From assembly GCF_014650175.1 (NCBI RefSeq), contig NZ_BMUL01000011.1, positions 187,841-251,840 of the forward strand: a DNA stretch of 64,000 nucleotides, in the 5' to 3' direction. The position numbers were made by a program, and so were the translations under genes. The notes below the pieces were generated by a model, which saw only the letters and a program-made list of their open reading frames with translations, made no database searches and was not told the DNA's origin. This DNA comes from Streptomyces termitum. Its GTDB lineage: Bacteria > Actinomycetota > Actinomycetes > Streptomycetales > Streptomycetaceae. The first letter of the stretch is position 1; each line of letters begins with the position of its first letter. Shown here piece by piece: positions 18,398 to 25,529 of the stretch.

Positions 18398-18870
18398 GCG
18401 GTGCCCGGCTCGCCGTCCTCCAGGGTCACCGCGCCGACCGCGCCGAAACCGGCCCGGACCAGGACCGCCCGGGAGGCGTCGTTGCCGTGGGAGACGACCG
18501 CCGTGAGCCGCCGCAGGCCGTACTCCTCCCGGGCCAGCCGGGCCACCTCGCGCACCCCGGAGGTGGCCAGGCCCCGGCCGGTCGCCGCCTCCGCCAGCCG
18601 GTAGCCCAGCTCGGCGGTGCCCGCCACCGGGTCCACGCCGACCAGGTTGACACGGCCCAGGACCGCCCCCGCCGCGTCCACCAGCAGGTGGAAGTGGATC
18701 TCCCCGGCCTCCTGGGCCCCGACCAGCTCCCGGTGCCGGGCGGCGAACTCGGCGAAGTAGGCGTCGCCCCGGTCCGGGACGCGCGCGGCGAAGAAGGCCC
18801 GGTTCTCGCGCTCGAAGGCGAGCAGCGCGGGCGCGTGGTCGAGGCGTATGCGTACGAGTGCGACGGTCAT
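18340..18870 (-). CDS. GNAT family N-acetyltransferase (RimJ-like)
   Basis: A 176-residue acyl-CoA-dependent acetyltransferase. It shows the LLAFERENRAFF start, the GRVNLVGVDPVAGTAELGYRL strand pair, the acetyl-CoA loop around ATGRGLATSGVREV, and the final RLTAVVSHGNDASRAVLVRAGF helix typical of ribosomal-protein/Thr-Asp acetylases. The ATG at 18870 is chosen over an upstream in-frame ATG because the homologous part begins at MTVALVRIRLDH. The substrate is unknown. Its 3' end overlaps the tricorn gene tail to tail. Confidence 0.9.
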   Translation of the reverse strand: MTVALVRIRLDHAPALLAFERENRAFFAARVPDRGDAYFAEFAARHRELVGAQEAGEIHFHLLVDAAGAVLGRVNLVGVDPVAGTAELGYRLAEAATGRGLATSGVREVARLAREEYGLRRLTAVVSHGNDASRAVLVRAGFGAVGAVTLEDGEPGTAYELDLGGSGGRERSGTSS

Positions 18871-18966
18871 GCGGCGAGCGTACGGAGCCCTCCCCCGCCC
18901 GCCCACCGGTTATCCGGCCGCCGCGCCCCGCCCGGCGGCAACACCACGGGCCCGCGCCCCGCACGC

Positions 18967-19006
18967 GCCAGGAGGCGCGCCCGGCGTCCCGGGCGCGCCT
19001 CCTGGC
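18967..19006 (-). terminator. Strong hairpin terminator of the small hydrophilic gene
   Basis: A perfect 18-bp stem (18967-18984 with 18989-19006) and a four-base loop, 9 bp past the stop at 19016. Its position also lets it stop readthrough of the upstream GNAT promoter region from the other side. Confidence 0.85.
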
Positions 19007-19015
19007 AGGACGGCG

Positions 19016-19195
19016 TCAGCGCTCGCGGTCGGTGCGCTCCTGGGCGGCCCGCCGCGCGCGGTCGGCCTCCTCCTCGGAGCGCTCGCGGCCCCGCGAGGCC
19101 CGCTCCGAGGCCTCGTCCTTGGCCTTGCCCGCGGCCTGCTTGGCGCGCTCGGAGAGCTCCTGCGCCTTGTCCTGGAACTGGTCCTTGATGCCCAT
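19016..19195 (-). CDS. Small, highly charged Ala/Arg/Glu-rich protein (CsbD-like in character)
   Basis: A 59-residue protein, too short for most gene lists. It begins MGIKDQFQDKAQELSERAKQ and continues as a single predicted amphipathic helix rich in Arg, Glu and Ala, ending TDRER. Small proteins of this kind (CsbD-like or stress-associated) are abundant in Streptomyces. It is called real because codon third positions are strongly GC, a good start region is present, and a perfect 18-bp terminator sits just downstream. Function unknown. Confidence 0.75.
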   Translation of the reverse strand: MGIKDQFQDKAQELSERAKQAAGKAKDEASERASRGRERSEEEADRARRAAQERTDRER

Positions 19196-19316
19196 GAAGG
19201 TTCACTCCTAGAAGGGTGTGAGGCAGACGGGGCGGCACGCCCCCTGGGCCTCGACCAGCCTTGCACGAGCGAACACTCCACGCATTTCGATCAGTTACGG
19301 TCCGTGCCGGACGGAC

Positions 19317-20198
19317 TCAGGACCGGGTGGAGCGGGCCTGCTCGTCCGCCGCGCCGCCCGCGCCGACCAGCCCCCGCGAGACCGTGCCGAGCCGGGGCTC
19401 GAAGCGCTTCATCTCGCGCTGTCCGACGGTGGCGATGATCCCCGGCAGGTAGCCGCGGACCGACTGCATCCCGCGCAGCCACCACTGGGCGTACACGTGC
19501 GCGGAGCGCCGCTCGACGCCCGCGACGATCCGGTCGACGGCCGGGCCCAGCGGGTAGGTGCGGTTGGACGGCCAGGGCAGCCGCTGCCGCAGCTCCTTCA
19601 TCACGTCGTCCTGGTCGGCGCCGCGCACCATGTCGGTGTCGGTCCAGGAGAGATAGCCGACGCCGACCCGCACCCCCTTGTACGCGACCTCGGCGCGCAG
19701 GCTGTGCGCGAAGGCCTCCACGCCGGACTTGGAGGCGCAGTAGGCCGTCATCATCGGCGCCGGGGTGATCGCGGCGAGCGAGGCGATCTGGAGGAAGTAG
19801 CCCCGGGACTCCATGAGGACCGGCAGGAAGGCGCGGGCGGTGACCGCCCCGCCGATCAGGTTGACCTCGATGACTCGGCGCCAGGCGGCCGGGTCGGAGT
19901 CGGCGAAGGGCCCGCCGGCCGCGACGCCCGCGTTGGCGACGACGATGTCGACCTTCCCGAAGCGCTCCTTGACCTCGGCGGCGACCCGGGCCATCGCCTC
20001 GTGGTCGGTGACGTCCGCCTCCCACCAGTCGGCCTCGGTGTGCAGCCGCCCGGCGACCTCCTTGAGGAGTTCGGGCTCCAGGCCGACGAGGGCGATCCGC
20101 GCGCCGCGCGCCGAGAGCTTGCGGGCGAGCAGCTCGCCCACGCCCCGGGCGCCGCCGGTGACGACCGCGACCTGTCCCTCCAGGCTGACCCTGCTCAT
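19317..20198 (-). CDS. SDR family oxidoreductase of a mymA-like operon
   Basis: A 293-residue NAD(P)-dependent short-chain dehydrogenase. The cofactor motif TGGARGVG is at about residues 14-21. The active site comprises ANAGV, the catalytic Ser in LQIASLAAI, and YCASK (Tyr/Lys pair). A C-terminal extension of about 60 residues (YAQWWLRGMQSVRGYLPG) resembles Rv3085-type enzymes. Its ATG overlaps the hydrolase stop in ATGA, so it is translationally coupled as the third gene of the monooxygenase operon. It may interconvert the alcohol/ketone made by the two partners. Confidence 0.92.
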   Translation of the reverse strand: MSRVSLEGQVAVVTGGARGVGELLARKLSARGARIALVGLEPELLKEVAGRLHTEADWWEADVTDHEAMARVAAEVKERFGKVDIVVANAGVAAGGPFADSDPAAWRRVIEVNLIGGAVTARAFLPVLMESRGYFLQIASLAAITPAPMMTAYCASKSGVEAFAHSLRAEVAYKGVRVGVGYLSWTDTDMVRGADQDDVMKELRQRLPWPSNRTYPLGPAVDRIVAGVERRSAHVYAQWWLRGMQSVRGYLPGIIATVGQREMKRFEPRLGTVSRGLVGAGGAADEQARSTRS

Positions 20199-21100
20199 GC
20201 CTTTGCCTCCTTGCCGGTCGGACGTGCTCCGAGATAGGTGAGCGTCAGTTCGCGGATCTGCGCGGTGACGGCCTCCGGGGCCTCCACCGGCGTCATGTGG
20301 CCCATGCCGGCCAGTTCGGTCAGGCCGGTGCAGTGCGGGAGCGCCCCGGCCATGGCGCGGGAGTGGACCGGCGGGGTGAGCCGGTCGGCGGTGCCGACGA
20401 GGACGGCGGCGGGGACCCGCAGCTCGCGGAGGTCCGCCTCCAGGTCGATGCCCGCGAGCACCTGCGACCAGCCGTACCGGGACGGGCGGGGGCAGGCGTG
20501 CACGATCCGGGCGCAGGCGTCGACCCGGTCGGGGGCCGAGGCCGGTCCCATGGTCGCGTACTTGAGGACCTTCCGCGAGACGCCGTTGACCGGCCCGAGG
20601 GGGGCCTTGGAGCCGAGGACGGCGGCGGTCAGCCGGGTCCGCAGCGCGCCGGGGGCCAGCGGCACCACGGTGGACTCGGCGGTGAGCCGGGAGGGTCCGG
20701 TGGAGCAGAGCAGGACGGCGGCGGCGTGGTCGCGGAAGCGGGGCCGGCCGGCCGCGGCCATGATCGTCATGCCGCCCATGGAGTGACCGGCCAGGACGGC
20801 GCGCTCGCCGGGGCGGAGGACGGCGGCGAGCACCGCCTCCAGGTCGTCGGCGAGGGCGGTGGTGGAGTAGCCGCCGGGGGCCGGGACCGGGGAGCGGCCG
20901 TGGCCGCGCTGGTCGTAGGCGACGACCCGGTGGTCGGCGGCGAGGGCGCGGATCTGGGCGGCCCAGAAGCCGATGGAGCAGGTCCAGCCGTGGGAGAGGA
21001 CGACGGTGGGGGCGTCCTCGGGGCCGTAGACCTCGGTGTGGACCGAGGCGCCGTCGGCGGAGCGGACGACGAGGGCGCGGGGTTCGGGCAGGGCGATCAC
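20195..21100 (-). CDS. Alpha/beta-hydrolase (esterase/lipase) of a mymA-like operon
   Basis: A 301-residue alpha/beta-hydrolase. The oxyanion region is LSHGWTCS, the nucleophile elbow is GHSMGG (about residues 104-109), the acid is in VLVGTADRLTPP, and the catalytic His is in GMGHMTPVEAPE. It starts at a GTG that overlaps the monooxygenase stop in GTGA and ends overlapping the SDR start, so the three genes are one translational unit. A role in hydrolysing esters formed by the Baeyer-Villiger-type monooxygenase is a reasonable inference. Confidence 0.93.
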   Translation of the reverse strand: MIALPEPRALVVRSADGASVHTEVYGPEDAPTVVLSHGWTCSIGFWAAQIRALAADHRVVAYDQRGHGRSPVPAPGGYSTTALADDLEAVLAAVLRPGERAVLAGHSMGGMTIMAAAGRPRFRDHAAAVLLCSTGPSRLTAESTVVPLAPGALRTRLTAAVLGSKAPLGPVNGVSRKVLKYATMGPASAPDRVDACARIVHACPRPSRYGWSQVLAGIDLEADLRELRVPAAVLVGTADRLTPPVHSRAMAGALPHCTGLTELAGMGHMTPVEAPEAVTAQIRELTLTYLGARPTGKEAKA

Positions 21101-22635
21101 GAGGCGGCCTCCTTCTTGCGGGCGGCGCGGCGGGCGGCGGCCTCGGCGGCCGGCGCGGCGGGCCGGGCGGCGCGGACGACCTCGTACTCGGCGAGGTCGA
21201 CCTGGCGGGTCTCGCGGCGGAACTCGCCGGTGGTGCCGGGCCAGAGGGTGGTGTTGCGGCCGTTGGCGTCGAGGTACCAGCTGTCGCAGCCGCCGGACTT
21301 CCAGACGGTGCGCTCCATGCGCTTCTGGACCCGCCGGTTCCAGGCGCCGACGGCGGACGGCCGGGCGGCGAGGGCGGCGCGTCCGCCGAGGACGTTCAGC
21401 TGGCGCAGGTAGTCGGCCAGGTAGTTCAGCTGGGACTCGATCATGAGGATCATGGAGGAGTTCCCGAGGCCGGTGTTGGGCCCGATGATCGTCATCCAGT
21501 TGGGGAAGCCGTCGACGGTGGCGCCGCGCAGCGACTGGACGCCGTCCTTCCAGTGCTCGGCGAGCGAGCGGCCGTCGGCGTCGAAGACGCGGTCGGCGAT
21601 GGGCATGTCGGTGACGTGGAAGCCGGTGCCGAAGACGATCGCGTCGACCTCGGTCTCGCTGCCGTCGGAGCCGACGACGACGTCGCCCCGGACCTCCTTG
21701 AGGCCGCCCGCGACGACGTCCACGTTGGGCTGGGCGAGGGCCGGGTAGTACGTGTTCGACAGCAGGATGCGCTTGCAGCCGATGCGGTACGAGGGCGTCA
21801 GCTTGGCCCGCAGCGCCGGGTCCTTGACCGCCTTGGCGATGTTGGCCCTGGCCAGCTTCTCGACCAGGCCCAGCTCGCCGGGGTGCTTGGTGAAGGCGCC
21901 GACCTGGAGTTCGCGGATGCCCCACAGGATGCCGCGCCGGAGGGTGGCGGTGGCGGGCAGGGCACGGTGCAGCCAGCGCTCGGGGCCGCTGATGGCGCGG
22001 TCCATGCGGCGCATGACCCAGGGGGGCGTGCGCTGGAAGAGGGTGAGCCGGCCGACCTCGGGCTGGATGGCGGGGACGATCTGGATGGCGGAGGCGCCGG
22101 TGCCGACCATGGCGACCCGCTTGCCCCGCAGGTCGTAGTCGTGGTCCCAGCGGGCGGAGTGGAAGACCTTGCCGGTGAAGCCGTCGAGGCCGGGGATGTC
22201 GGGGATCTTCGGGTCGGAGAGCGGGCCGGTGGCGGAGACGACGACGTCGGCGGTGAGGGTGCCGGAGCTGGTCTCGATCGTCCAGCGCAGGGCGTCGGCG
22301 TCCCACTGCATGCGCCGCACCTCGTGGTTGAGGCGCAGGTGGGGGCGGATGCCGAAGGTGTCGGTGACGTGCTCCAGGTAGGCCCGGATGTGCCGCTGGC
22401 CGGAGAAGGTGCGGGGCCAGTCGGGGTTGGGCGCGAAGGAGAAGGAGTAGAGGTGGGAGGGTACGTCGCAGGCGCACCCGGGGTAGCTGTTGTCGCGCCA
22501 GGTGCCGCCGACGGAGTCGGCGCGCTCCAGGACGACGAAGTCGGTGATCCCCTCGCGGCGGAGGCGGACGGCGGCGCCGAGTCCGCCGAACCCCGATCCG
22601 ATCACCGCCACCCGAACGTGCTCGTGCTTCGCCAT
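21097..22635 (-). CDS. Flavin-containing (Baeyer-Villiger type) monooxygenase
   Basis: A 512-residue FAD/NADPH monooxygenase. The FAD motif is GSGFGG (residues 13-18). The BVMO fingerprint FxGxxxHxxxWD is present as FTGKVFHSARWDHD. The NADPH motif is GTGASA. Motifs GTWRDNSYPGCACDVPSHLYSFSF and the C-terminal WKSGGCDSWYLD are typical of the MymA/EthA-like group. The ATG at 22635 follows GGGAGGC. It is the first gene of a three-gene operon (monooxygenase, hydrolase, SDR) whose order matches the Mycobacterium tuberculosis mymA operon. It diverges from a MerR regulator. Confidence 0.94.
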   Translation of the reverse strand: MAKHEHVRVAVIGSGFGGLGAAVRLRREGITDFVVLERADSVGGTWRDNSYPGCACDVPSHLYSFSFAPNPDWPRTFSGQRHIRAYLEHVTDTFGIRPHLRLNHEVRRMQWDADALRWTIETSSGTLTADVVVSATGPLSDPKIPDIPGLDGFTGKVFHSARWDHDYDLRGKRVAMVGTGASAIQIVPAIQPEVGRLTLFQRTPPWVMRRMDRAISGPERWLHRALPATATLRRGILWGIRELQVGAFTKHPGELGLVEKLARANIAKAVKDPALRAKLTPSYRIGCKRILLSNTYYPALAQPNVDVVAGGLKEVRGDVVVGSDGSETEVDAIVFGTGFHVTDMPIADRVFDADGRSLAEHWKDGVQSLRGATVDGFPNWMTIIGPNTGLGNSSMILMIESQLNYLADYLRQLNVLGGRAALAARPSAVGAWNRRVQKRMERTVWKSGGCDSWYLDANGRNTTLWPGTTGEFRRETRQVDLAEYEVVRAARPAAPAAEAAARRAARKKEAAS

Positions 22636-22707
22636 GCCGCCTCCCGTGCGCCCGGCCAAAATGCCGCCAGCAATCACTGGCACAGTCGGGACTGTAGAGC
22701 AGCTCCA

Positions 22708-22719
22708 TACCGAGCGGTA
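22708..22719. promoter_or_regulatory. Inverted repeat TACCG-N2-CGGTA in the divergent promoter
   Basis: A 5+5 inverted repeat with two-base spacer, 73 bp before the monooxygenase start. A second copy with one-base spacer lies at 22740. Confidence 0.45.
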
Positions 22720-22739
22720 GGGGTACGACGAGGGAAAGT

Positions 22740-22750
22740 TACCGGCGGTA
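22740..22750. promoter_or_regulatory. Inverted repeat TACCG-N1-CGGTA in the divergent promoter
   Basis: A second copy of the half-site pair, placed just upstream of the MerR-gene -10 (22756). This fits autoregulation. Confidence 0.45.
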
Positions 22751-22755
22751 CAACT

Positions 22756-22761
22756 TAGGGT
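22756..22761 (+). promoter_or_regulatory. -10 element (TAGGGT) of a likely leaderless merR-type transcript
   Basis: TAGGGT is followed by seven bases and the GTG at 22769. This favours that start over the GTG at 22760. Confidence 0.5.
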
Positions 22762-22768
22762 GGCGCCC

Positions 22769-23425
22769 GTGGCAGAACGATCGGGAACAGAGGCGCACCA
22801 CGAGTACCGCATGGCCGAGCTGGCCGAGGCGGCCGGCATCACCGTGCGGACCCTGCGGTTCTACCGGGAGCGGGGGCTCATCCCGCCGCCCCGCCGCGAG
22901 GGCCGCATCGCCTGGTACGACGACCGGCACCTGGCCCGGCTGCGCACCATCGCCGCCCTGCTCGAAAGGGGCCACACCCTCACCGGCATCGCCGACCTGA
23001 CCAGCGCCTTCGAGACCGGCCGGGACGTCGGGGAGGTCCTGGAGCTGGGCACCCCCACCGAGGAGGAGCCGGTCCGTCTCACCCCCGAGGAGCTGGCCGA
23101 CCGCTTCGCCGGCCAGGTCACCCCGGAGAACTTCGCGGCCGCCCTCGCCCTCGGCTACCTCGCCACCGACGGCGAGGAGATCGTCCACGTCAGCCGCCGG
23201 CTCCTGGACGTCTCCGCCGCCCTGGTCCGCGAGGGCGTCCCGCTCGCCGAGGTGCTGCGGGCCGGCGCCCGGGTCCGCGAGCACGCCGAGGCGCTCGCGG
23301 AGCTCTTCGCCGAACTGCTCGGCGCACACGCGGCCGGGGAGGACCTCCAGCGGCTGCGCCCGCTGGCCAAGAGCGTGGTGGACGCGGAGCTCTCCCTCGC
23401 CCTCGACCGGCGACTGCGCGGCTGA
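22769..23425 (+). CDS. MerR family transcriptional regulator
   Basis: A 218-residue regulator. The MerR winged helix is clear: YRMAELAEAAGITVRTLRFYRERGLIPPPRREGR, with an IAWYDDRHLARLRTI second part. The C-terminal domain is helical and long, with no Cys cluster, so a small organic ligand is more likely than a metal. It diverges from the monooxygenase operon and is its probable regulator, taking the place that the AraC-type VirS holds at mymA. The start at 22769 gives 218 aa; an in-frame GTG nine bases upstream is possible. Confidence 0.9.
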   Translation: MAERSGTEAHHEYRMAELAEAAGITVRTLRFYRERGLIPPPRREGRIAWYDDRHLARLRTIAALLERGHTLTGIADLTSAFETGRDVGEVLELGTPTEEEPVRLTPEELADRFAGQVTPENFAAALALGYLATDGEEIVHVSRRLLDVSAALVREGVPLAEVLRAGARVREHAEALAELFAELLGAHAAGEDLQRLRPLAKSVVDAELSLALDRRLRG

Positions 23426-23465
23426 CCCGGCCCCTTCCCGCCGCCCGGACCCGGCCCCGTACCGT

Positions 23466-24272
23466 CTACAGCTCGTAGACGGCCGTCACCGGCGCGTGGT
23501 CGCTCCACCGCTCGGCGTGGGTGGCGGCCCGCTCCACGTACGCCTTGGCCGCCTTGGCGGCCAGCCCCGGGGTGGCCATCTGGTAGTCGATGCGCCAGCC
23601 GGTGTCGTTGTCGAAGGCGCGGCCCCGGTAGGACCACCACGAGTAGGGGCCCTCCGCCTGGTCGGGGTGGAGGGCGCGGAGCACGTCCACGTACCCGCCG
23701 TCCTCCTCGGCCAGGACCCGGGTCAGCCACTCCCGCTCCTCCGGCAGGAAGCCGGCGCTCTTGCGGTTGGCCTTCCAGTTCTTCAGGTCGGCCTCGCGGT
23801 GGGCGATGTTCCAGTCGCCGCAGACGACGACCTCGCGGCCCTCGGCGGCGGCCCGGACCCGCAGCTCCTTCAGGTAGGGCAGGAACTCGCCCATGAACCG
23901 GTACTTCTCGTCCTGCTTCTCGGTCTCGGCCTCGCCGGAGGGCAGGTAGAGGCTGGCGACGACGACCCCGGGCAGGTCGGCCTCGATGTACCGGCCGGAG
24001 GCGTCGAACTCGTCCGAGCCGAAGCCGACCCGCACCGCGTCGGGCTCGCGCCGCAGGTAGAGGGAGACGCCCGCGCGGCCCTTGGCGGCGGCCGGGGCGT
24101 GCGCGGTGAACCAGCCCTCGGGGGCCTGGAGCTCCACCGGCAGCTGGGCCTCCTCGGCCCGCACCTCCTGGAGGCAGACGGCGTCGGCGGGGGTCGCCGC
24201 CAGCCACTCGACGAAGCCCTTCTTGGCGGCGGCCCGCAGACCGTTGACGTTCGCGCTGGTGACAGTGAACAT
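23466..24272 (-). CDS. xth: Exodeoxyribonuclease III (AP endonuclease)
   Basis: A 268-residue Mg-dependent DNA repair nuclease of the base-excision pathway. Motifs are in order: TSANVNGLRAA (start, Asn), LQEVRAEE (metal Glu), SLYLPSG, CGDWNIAHREADLKN (Asp/Asn), WRIDYQMAT and the terminal WSDHAPV (Asp-His pair). Length equals E. coli Xth. The ATG at 24272 has a TATTCT -10 six bases upstream, so the transcript is probably leaderless. It shares a 51-bp promoter region with the divergent GNAT gene. Confidence 0.95.
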   Translation of the reverse strand: MFTVTSANVNGLRAAAKKGFVEWLAATPADAVCLQEVRAEEAQLPVELQAPEGWFTAHAPAAAKGRAGVSLYLRREPDAVRVGFGSDEFDASGRYIEADLPGVVVASLYLPSGEAETEKQDEKYRFMGEFLPYLKELRVRAAAEGREVVVCGDWNIAHREADLKNWKANRKSAGFLPEEREWLTRVLAEEDGGYVDVLRALHPDQAEGPYSWWSYRGRAFDNDTGWRIDYQMATPGLAAKAAKAYVERAATHAERWSDHAPVTAVYEL

Positions 24273-24278
24273 CCGGGG

Positions 24279-24284
24279 AGAATA
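24279..24284 (-). promoter_or_regulatory. -10 element (TATTCT) of a likely leaderless xth transcript
   Basis: TATTCT on the minus strand is followed by six bases and the ATG at 24272. Confidence 0.6.
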
Positions 24285-24310
24285 CCGACAACCCCCTTCT
24301 CGCATGCACG

Positions 24311-24316
24311 TACGAT
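24311..24316 (+). promoter_or_regulatory. -10 element (TACGAT) of a likely leaderless GNAT transcript
   Basis: TACGAT is followed by seven bases and the ATG at 24324. It lies only 27 bp from the opposing xth -10, so the two promoters must interleave. Confidence 0.6.
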
Positions 24317-24323
24317 TACGGAC

Positions 24324-24809
24324 ATGCAGATCCAGCCGATGCCGTACGACCACCCCGACGCCGTGAAGCTCCAGGACGAGGTGCTGGCCGAGTACGTCGT
24401 CCGCTACGGCGACGGCGAGGGCGACGCCACCCCGCTCGACGCCGCCATGTTCGCCCCGCCGCGGGGCCTCTACCTCCTCGCGTACGACCCCGGGGGCCGC
24501 CCGGTCGCCAGCGGCGCCTGGCGCGGCCAGGACGAGAACGACGAGGGGTACGCGGACGGCGACGCCGAGCTGAAGCGCATGTACGTGGTCCCCGAGGCCC
24601 GCGGCCTGGGCCTGGCCCGCCGCATCCTGGCCCTCCTGGAGGACGACGCCCGCGCCGCCGGCCGCACCCGCATGGTCCTGGAGACCGGCACCGAGCAGCC
24701 CGAGGCCGTCGCCCTCTACGCCTCCAGCGGCTACGCGCCCAGCCCCGTCAAGTTCGGCCACTACCGCCACCACGACAGCAGCCTCTGCTTCGTGAAGCCG
24801 CTGGCCTGA
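24324..24809 (+). CDS. GNAT family N-acetyltransferase
   Basis: A 161-residue acetyltransferase. The acetyl-CoA motif is RMYVVPEARGLGLARRILALLE (about residues 89-110), followed by the MVLETGTEQPEAVALYASSGY beta-bulge helix. The N-terminal part (LQDEVLAEYVVRYGDGEG) matches a family common in actinomycetes. The substrate is unknown. A 15-bp stem terminator follows. Confidence 0.93.
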   Translation: MQIQPMPYDHPDAVKLQDEVLAEYVVRYGDGEGDATPLDAAMFAPPRGLYLLAYDPGGRPVASGAWRGQDENDEGYADGDAELKRMYVVPEARGLGLARRILALLEDDARAAGRTRMVLETGTEQPEAVALYASSGYAPSPVKFGHYRHHDSSLCFVKPLA

Positions 24810-24827
24810 CCCCGGCGCACGCGCGAA

Positions 24828-24862
24828 GCCGCGCCCCGGCGACCGTGTCGCCGGGGCGCGGC
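24828..24862. terminator. Bidirectional terminator between GNAT and lipoprotein genes
   Basis: A perfect 15-bp stem (24828-24842 with 24848-24862) with a CCGTG loop, placed between converging genes. Confidence 0.8.
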
Positions 24863-24882
24863 TCCTCGTCCGTCCCGGCCGG

Positions 24883-25521
24883 TCAGCCGGTCGTCGGCAG
24901 GCTCTGCACGCGCTCCTTCCCCCCGGAGCGGACCGTCACGTCCAACGGCCCCCTCGGCAACGCGGGCAGCACCACGTAGTACAGACGGCGTCCGGACCAG
25001 CCGGACGAGAGCGTCCTGACGAACGTCGTCTCCGCGCGCGCCCCCCCGTGGGAGACCAGGACGACCTCCCCGCCGGGAGGAGCGGCCAGCACGACCCGCC
25101 CGCCCCCGCCCAGCGCTCCGGGGCCGAAGAGGAGGGAGGCGGCCGGCGAGTCGCGCGGCCCGGCCGTCACGGCCCGGACGCACTTGAACGAGGTCATTCC
25201 GCCGTCCAGGGCCGACTCGCCGAGGCACAGCCGGTCCCCGGCCGTCTCCCAGAGGAAGGCCGCGGCCCGCGGGGAGGCGACCCGGCTGACGCCGGAGCCG
25301 TCGGGCCCCTGCCCCTTCCGCCGGGCCTGCTCGACCATCGCGGCCTCCGCCCGCTCCGCCCCCGGGGAGCCGGAGGGGCCGGAGGGACCGGCGGAGGTCC
25401 GGACGGGCGGGGCCGAGGGGGCCGCGGGGCCGCCCGGTCCGGCCCCCTGGGCGCCGCAGGCGGCGAGGACGAGGCAGGCCGCGAGGGCGGCGGGCGCCGG
25501 TGTCACGCGCCGGCGCCGCAC
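24883..25521 (-). CDS. Putative secreted lipoprotein directly behind the RHS gene
   Basis: A 212-residue protein. It has a basic n-region (VRRRR), a hydrophobic stretch and a lipobox LAAC, so Cys near residue 22 would be lipidated and the protein anchored outside the membrane. A Gly/Pro/Ser linker (to about residue 65) leads to a beta-rich domain of about 140 residues with two spaced cysteines (LCLGES, FKCVRA). No family is recognised. The start is uncertain: GTG 25521 or 25506, or a TTG overlapping the RHS stop. The gene begins 9 bp after the RHS stop, the position where immunity proteins of polymorphic toxins sit. Immunity is speculation. Confidence 0.7.
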   Translation of the reverse strand: MRRRRVTPAPAALAACLVLAACGAQGAGPGGPAAPSAPPVRTSAGPSGPSGSPGAERAEAAMVEQARRKGQGPDGSGVSRVASPRAAAFLWETAGDRLCLGESALDGGMTSFKCVRAVTAGPRDSPAASLLFGPGALGGGGRVVLAAPPGGEVVLVSHGGARAETTFVRTLSSGWSGRRLYYVVLPALPRGPLDVTVRSGGKERVQSLPTTG

Positions 25522-25529
25522 GGAGGGGA

